Part shown: one piece after another, positions 32,537 to 36,082 of the stretch
Layout: every line of letters begins with the position of its first letter
How positions within the stretch are numbered: position 1 is the first letter of the stretch
Assembly: GCA_004000625.1 (NCBI GenBank)
Contig: SAUS01000019.1
Span: 1 to 36,082 of the forward strand
Length of the DNA stretch: 36,082 nucleotides
Direction of reading: 5' to 3'
Origin: Candidatus Cibiobacter qucibialis
GTDB taxonomy: Bacteria > Bacillota > Clostridia > Oscillospirales > Ruminococcaceae
Position numbers and translations under genes: made by a program
The notes under the pieces: generated by a model
Told to the model about the DNA's origin: nothing
Databases searched by the model: none
The model's input: the letters and a program-made list of their open reading frames with translations, nothing else

Positions 32537-33706
32537 TCACATCACATATCGGTCTGCCCTTACCATGTGAGTATCCGTGTTCTCAGTGGGCTTGCCGCTG
32601 TCGTCGGAGATAAAACCCACATCTTTGGCTACCAGCTGCACAGCACCTTTTTGTGCGGCGGTGCACTGTACCATGCCGCATTCCAACAGCATCAGCTTTG
32701 CGGCAATCAGCTCCGGTTCCAGTTCCGGGGTCAGCGCCACCATGCCGCACTCTTTTACGCAAAGGCCGTCCGGGGCCTCCAGCATCCAATAGTCCACCTG
32801 TACCCTGCCCTGGCCCTGCAGCAGTCTGCCGCGCACTGTCTGAACTTTCTCTGCCTGCACACAGCTGGCGGAAAATGCTTTCTCCTGTGCGGCGGGCACC
32901 AGGGCGGTGCCGGTCACTTTGCAGTATTCCAGCTGGGGCAGCAGGGCGGCGCTTTCCGCCGTCAGGGTCAGCCTACCGTCCACATACAGTTTGTTGCCCT
33001 TGCGGCGGATCAGCGCGGCGGTCAGTTCGGCATCATCCTTGAGGTAGGCTGTTCCGTCCGGCACAATTTCCAGGTCGGTATCATCCTCAAACAGCGGGGC
33101 GGCCTGTGTGGCAAGGTTTTGGGCCAGGATGGCTTTGGGCGTATCAAACTGCACGCCCCGCTCTGCCAAAGCTGCAATGTCCAGCGTGGGATTCACCATC
33201 ACAACACAGCGGGCCGCCCAGTACAGGGCCGGTTTGGCCCGCAGGGCAAAAGTGCTGTCCAGCACGGCGGTGTTTTTCAGCTGCACTGCACCGTCCGGCC
33301 AGGTGATGATCTGCCCGTTCACTGCCACATTGCCCAGCTTTCCGCTCAGGCTGCGCGGGCAGTATACCTGCCCGTTTACCGTAATCTGCAGATACCGCGC
33401 CAGCACTTCGGCCGAGCCGGAAGCAATTTTCAGTTCGCCGTTCACCGTCAGCACTGTGCCTGCTTCGGGTACATCGCCGGGGGTGACCTCCGCCACGCCG
33501 TTCACACTGCGCAGGGCAATATTCGGTTTGTCCGTTGCCAGGTCACATTTTAAGGTAACGGGATAACGAGCAATCAGCTCTCTTGCGCGGTCGTTCAGCA
33601 CCACCACATTGGCCCGCACTTCAATGACATCATAGGCGGCAAGGGTTTCTTCTTTCACGTTACGCAGGTCGCAAAAGTTTGTTTTAATCAGTAGTTTATT
33701 CGGCAT
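32537..33706 (-). CDS. Unrecognised beta-repeat protein, partner of an ECF sigma factor
   Basis: 389 residues; family not recognised. The sequence repeats short strand-turn units such as TVLTVNGELKI, LQITVNGQVYCP, VAVNGQIITWP, LYVDGRLTLT, YCKVTGTALVP and VQTVRGRLLQG, spaced about 20-40 residues apart. This suggests a beta-helix or bactofilin-like solenoid. There is no signal peptide, transmembrane segment or zinc-binding anti-sigma motif. The ribosome binding site GGAGGA lies inside the last codons of the sigma factor gene and the start is 3 bases past its stop, so the two are coupled. It may regulate the sigma factor or be its output; this is inference. Confidence 0.75.
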   Translation of the reverse strand: MPNKLLIKTNFCDLRNVKEETLAAYDVIEVRANVVVLNDRARELIARYPVTLKCDLATDKPNIALRSVNGVAEVTPGDVPEAGTVLTVNGELKIASGSAEVLARYLQITVNGQVYCPRSLSGKLGNVAVNGQIITWPDGAVQLKNTAVLDSTFALRAKPALYWAARCVVMVNPTLDIAALAERGVQFDTPKAILAQNLATQAAPLFEDDTDLEIVPDGTAYLKDDAELTAALIRRKGNKLYVDGRLTLTAESAALLPQLEYCKVTGTALVPAAQEKAFSASCVQAEKVQTVRGRLLQGQGRVQVDYWMLEAPDGLCVKECGMVALTPELEPELIAAKLMLLECGMVQCTAAQKGAVQLVAKDVGFISDDSGKPTENTDTHMVRADRYVM

Positions 33707-33709
33707 CGT

Positions 33710-34177
33710 TTATTCCTCCATCAATAATTGGCTTAAGTATCGGCGGGCTTTGGCCAGCCGGGTGCGCACGGTGGCAGGCGGCAAACCATACATTTTTCCC
33801 AGTTCCGCTGCGGTGTAGCCTTCCAGGTAGCGCTTGCGGAATAGCTCCTGCTCCGCCGGGGGCAGCAATTCCAACAGGCGGCGGGCTTCCGCTTCGGCAA
33901 AATCCGGATCCGGCGTTTCCGGTTCGGGATCCAGCTCCGGCAGGGCGGCGGCTTCCCGCGCGGTACGGCGCATGGCATCCACAAACAAGTTGCGCGCCGT
34001 GCGGTACAGCCAGGCCCGGCGCTGGCTGGGGCCAAGGTCCTGCAATGTACCAATATTCTGCCATGCGCGCAGGAACGCTTCCTGCACCATATCCTGCGCG
34101 GCCGCATCACTGCGGCACAGCCCGCGGCAATAGGCGGTCAGCTCCGCGCGGTGGGCGCAAAACAGTTCTTCCAGCAT
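33710..34177 (-). CDS. ECF-type RNA polymerase sigma factor
   Basis: 155 residues. The sigma-2 region (about 5-72) includes DMVQEAFLRAWQNIG and RAWLYRTARNLFVDAMRR. The sigma-4 region (about 98-152) includes LLPPAEQELFRKRYLEGYTAAELGKMYGLPPATVRTRLAKAR with a helix-turn-helix. The acidic linker (about 76-96) is normal for the group. AAAGGAG precedes the ATG. No transmembrane anti-sigma factor follows; instead a soluble beta-repeat protein does. A 22-codon frame sits 15 bases upstream. Confidence 0.93.
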   Translation of the reverse strand: MLEELFCAHRAELTAYCRGLCRSDAAAQDMVQEAFLRAWQNIGTLQDLGPSQRRAWLYRTARNLFVDAMRRTAREAAALPELDPEPETPDPDFAEAEARRLLELLPPAEQELFRKRYLEGYTAAELGKMYGLPPATVRTRLAKARRYLSQLLMEE

Positions 34178-34192
34178 GGGTTCTCCTTTGGG

Positions 34193-34261
34193 TCAGGCCG
34201 TGGGGCGCGGCCCGGTTTTGTCTCCAGTTTTATCCACGATAATAATTTTGATGCTGCACAT
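34193..34261 (-). CDS. 22-residue micro-ORF upstream of the sigma factor gene
   Basis: ATG at 34261 follows AAAGGAG by 8 bases. The product begins MCSIKIIIVDKTGDKTG and ends at TGA, 15 bases before the sigma factor start. It may be a leader peptide that controls sigma factor translation, or a small protein. The ribosome binding site is good but the length gives little statistical support. Confidence 0.5.
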   Translation of the reverse strand: MCSIKIIIVDKTGDKTGPRPTA

Positions 34262-34459
34262 GGGGCATTCTCCTTTGTTTGTTTTTGCAAGGCCTTACAC
34301 TGGGATAACGAACCGGGAGGGCAAAGTGTTTCAGCATTTGAAAAAAAATATTTGTTCTGAACGTATTGTACCATGCCGGTGCCCGGCCCGCCAGCACTGC
34401 CCGCATAAACCGACGGCGCGCCGCATACCGTTGAAAAAACGGTTGGGAGGGCATGTTCT
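34262..34459. other. Divergent intergenic region between sigma factor operon and spoIIID
   Basis: Contains an A/T-rich stretch (TTGAAAAAAAATATTTGTTC), a possible TACAAT -10 box on the minus strand at 34365-34370 without a clear -35, and the spoIIID ribosome binding site. No gene was seen. Confidence 0.5.
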
Positions 34460-34723
34460 ATGAAAGGTGACCCCGAAGAGCGCGCCGTGCAGATTGGGCG
34501 GTATCTGGTGCAAAGCGGCGCTACCGTGCGGGCGGCAGCGCAGGTGTTCGGCGTGAGCAAAAGTACCGTGTGGAAGGACCAGTGCCGCCTGCAGCACCTG
34601 GCCCCCGGCCTTTGGCAGGAGGTACGCGCCGTGCTGCTGTATAACAAAGCCCAGCGCCACCTGCGCGGAGGCGAAGCCACCCGCTGCAAATACCTGCACG
34701 CACAGCACAACCATGCGGATTAG
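34460..34723 (+). CDS. spoIIID: SpoIIID-type sporulation transcription factor
   Basis: 87 residues. In Bacillus SpoIIID switches mother-cell gene expression between the sigma-E and sigma-K stages. The helix-turn-helix TVRAAAQVFGVSKSTVWKD lies at 22-40, and the second DNA-binding element HLRGGEATRCKY at 67-78 matches the SpoIIID-specific end (HLRGGEATKLKY in Bacillus, from memory). GGGAGGG lies upstream. No other sporulation gene is in the window. It is the only regulator of that type seen in this otherwise housekeeping stretch. Confidence 0.9.
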   Translation: MKGDPEERAVQIGRYLVQSGATVRAAAQVFGVSKSTVWKDQCRLQHLAPGLWQEVRAVLLYNKAQRHLRGGEATRCKYLHAQHNHAD

Positions 34724-34726
34724 GGG

Positions 34727-34755
34727 TTGCACCACAGCCCGCGCAACGGTATAAT
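34727..34755 (+). promoter_or_regulatory. Promoter of dCMP deaminase-udk
   Basis: TTGCAC (34727-34732), a 17-base spacer and TATAAT (34750-34755). A perfect 7-3-7 hairpin GGCATGG-GAT-CCATGCC (34772-34788) follows in the leader. Confidence 0.75.
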
Positions 34756-34811
34756 AGAAGCAAAAAATAAGGGCATGGGATCCATGCCTGCCGGAAGGTT
34801 GTGTATACAGC

Positions 34812-35291
34812 ATGAAACGCAAGGATTACATCAGCTGGGACGAATACTTTATGGGTATTGCTATTTTGTCCGCCATGCGCTCCAAGGATGATTCCAGCCA
34901 GGTAGGGGCCTGCATTGTCAGCCCGGAAAACAAGATCCTTTCCCTTGGCTACAACGGCATGCCCATCGGCTGCAATGATGACGATATGCCCTGGGACCGC
35001 GAAGGTGACGAGCTGGAAACCAAATACATGTATGTCTGCCATGCGGAGCTGAACGCCATTTTGAACAGTGCTCACAGCGATCTGCGCGGTTCGCGGGTGT
35101 ATGTGACGCTGTTCCCCTGCAACGAGTGCGCCAAGGCCATCATTCAGAGCGGCATCCGGGAAATCATCTATCTTTCGGATAAATACCATGATACCAACGC
35201 CAGCATTGCTTCGCGGCGGCTGTTCAACATGGCGGGGGTCAAGTACCGTGCTTACCATCCGCACGGGCGTGAAATCAGTTTTGAAGTATAA
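34812..35291 (+). CDS. dCMP deaminase family protein
   Basis: 159 residues. A zinc-dependent deaminase that turns dCMP into dUMP for thymidylate synthesis. The zinc and catalytic residues are in HAE (77-79) and PCNEC (102-106). LGYNGMPIGCNDDDMPW is the dCMP-deaminase substrate region. The N-terminus KRKDYISWDEYFMGIAILSAMRSKD is typical. Whether it is dCMP deaminase or a ComEB-type relative is not settled, but the family is clear. udk follows in the same direction 21 bases later. Confidence 0.93.
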   Translation: MKRKDYISWDEYFMGIAILSAMRSKDDSSQVGACIVSPENKILSLGYNGMPIGCNDDDMPWDREGDELETKYMYVCHAELNAILNSAHSDLRGSRVYVTLFPCNECAKAIIQSGIREIIYLSDKYHDTNASIASRRLFNMAGVKYRAYHPHGREISFEV

Positions 35292-35312
35292 AGAACAACG
35301 AGGCAGGAAAGC

Positions 35313-35939
35313 ATGAAAAGCATAATCATTGGCATTGCCGGCGGCACCGGAAGCGGCAAAACCACCCTGACGGAGCGCCTGCGGGACCATTTTGGCGCGG
35401 ATGAAGTGAGCGTGATCAACCACGACAGCTACTATAAGCGGCATGACGAGCTGCCGTATGAAGAGCGCTGCAAGCTGAACTATGACCACCCGGATTCCTT
35501 TGATACCGAGCTGCTGGTGCAGCACCTGCAGGCTTTGCGCCGCGGCGAAAGCGTGAAGGTTCCGGTATATGATTACACGATCCACAACCGCAGCGATAAG
35601 ACCATTACGGTACACCCGGCCCCGGTCATCATTGTGGAAGGCATCCTGATTTTTGCCAGCCAGGAGCTGTGCGATATGATGGATATGAAAGTGTTTGTGG
35701 ATACCGATGCCGATGTGCGCATTCTGCGCCGCATTGTACGCGATGTTAAGGAGCGCGGCCGCACGCTGGACAGCGTAGTGAACCAGTACCTGACCACCGT
35801 TAAACCGATGCATGAGCAGTTTGTGGAGCCCAGCAAACGCAAAGCCGATTTGATCGTGCCCGAAGGCGGCCGCAACATGGTGGCACTGGATATGCTGATC
35901 AAGTGGGTGGCCACCCATCTAAGCACGGCGCGGCAGTAA
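35313..35939 (+). CDS. udk: Uridine kinase
   Basis: 208 residues. Phosphorylates uridine and cytidine with ATP or GTP. The Walker A motif GTGSGKTT lies at about 11-18. VINHDSYYKR, YDHPDSFDTELL and VPVYDYTIHNR are the nucleoside-binding motifs of the family, and RRIVRDVKERGRT is its lid region. Paired with dCMP deaminase it forms a small pyrimidine-salvage operon. A strong terminator follows. Confidence 0.96.
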   Translation: MKSIIIGIAGGTGSGKTTLTERLRDHFGADEVSVINHDSYYKRHDELPYEERCKLNYDHPDSFDTELLVQHLQALRRGESVKVPVYDYTIHNRSDKTITVHPAPVIIVEGILIFASQELCDMMDMKVFVDTDADVRILRRIVRDVKERGRTLDSVVNQYLTTVKPMHEQFVEPSKRKADLIVPEGGRNMVALDMLIKWVATHLSTARQ

Positions 35940-35955
35940 ATAGAATATGTTTTTT

Positions 35956-36000
35956 CGCAGCACACGGGATTTGGGGAGAGCGTGTGCTGCGTTTTTGTTT
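35956..36000 (+). terminator. Intrinsic terminator of dCMP deaminase-udk
   Basis: CGCAGCACACG and CGTGTGCTGCG form a perfect 11-bp stem with a 14-base loop, followed by TTTTTGTTTTT. Confidence 0.9.
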
Positions 36001-36003
36001 TTA

Positions 36004-36082
36004 GGCAATACCGCATAATTCTAAGTACCGATACGGCGAGCGAGGTGCGGCAGCTGCTAAGCCAAAAGCGCAGATAATACTG
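36004..36082 (-). mobile_element. 172-bp palindromic element, truncated at the window end
   Basis: Begins GGCAATACCGCATAATTC and matches the 32056 copy until the window ends near the centre of the palindrome (...CAGATAATACTG). It starts directly behind the udk terminator. Confidence 0.8.

Overview
This 36 kb window reads as chromosomal core DNA of a GC-rich Gram-positive gut anaerobe of the class Clostridia. The best fit is the Faecalibacterium/Gemmiger/Subdoligranulum part of the Oscillospiraceae (Ruminococcaceae). The grounds are the rimP-nusA-ylxR-ylxQ-infB-rbfA order, a SpoIIID homologue, mini-RNase III, strong AGGAGG-type ribosome binding sites, consensus sigma-A promoters, and many GC-rich palindromic repeats between genes. 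The genus is an inference. Both ends of the window lie near the centre of the same dispersed palindromic repeat, so the window is probably one whole contig broken at that repeat.

Layout. 1-377: repeat arm and the prfB terminator. 378-1499 (-): release factor 2. 1867-5668 (+): a zinc-finger membrane protein, a sugar-phosphate nucleotidyltransferase and class II GalT, with a large unassigned RNA fold just before galT. 5725-7008 (+): rpsF-ssb-rpsR operon with consensus promoter and terminator. 7193-9693 (-): a zinc-ribbon/PASTA membrane pseudokinase and YebC. 9972-11375 (-): RsmF-like rRNA methyltransferase. 11485-11649 (+): a 54-residue cysteine-motif protein. 11891-13593 (-): obgE-mrnC. 13594-14153: repeat-filled intergenic region. 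14154-14731 (-): rplU-rpmA. 14867-19485 (-): yfmF-yfmH (M16 peptidase pair), lgt, folD. 19537-28833 (-): rimP-nusA-ylxR-ylxQ-infB-rbfA, then a 332-bp inverted-repeat element, then nrnA-truB-ribF and a NimA-like flavoprotein. 29098-30634 (+): PadR regulator and its DUF2812 membrane partner behind a double operator. 30779-32014 (-): M29 aminopeptidase. 32056-32521: two repeat elements. 32537-34261 (-): micro-ORF, ECF sigma factor and an unrecognised beta-repeat protein. 34460-35939 (+): SpoIIID, dCMP deaminase and uridine kinase.

Most genes serve translation, ribosome assembly and RNA turnover. The accessory interest lies in five places: (i) the sigma factor and beta-repeat protein pair with its micro-ORF, which has no recognisable anti-sigma factor and is the best candidate for an undescribed system; (ii) the kinase-fold protein lacking both catalytic aspartates; (iii) the nested palindromic elements, one 172-bp unit occurring alone and inside a 332-bp unit; (iv) the RNA fold in front of galT; (v) the PadR double operator. 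No CRISPR array, prophage, transposase gene, rRNA or tRNA was seen.
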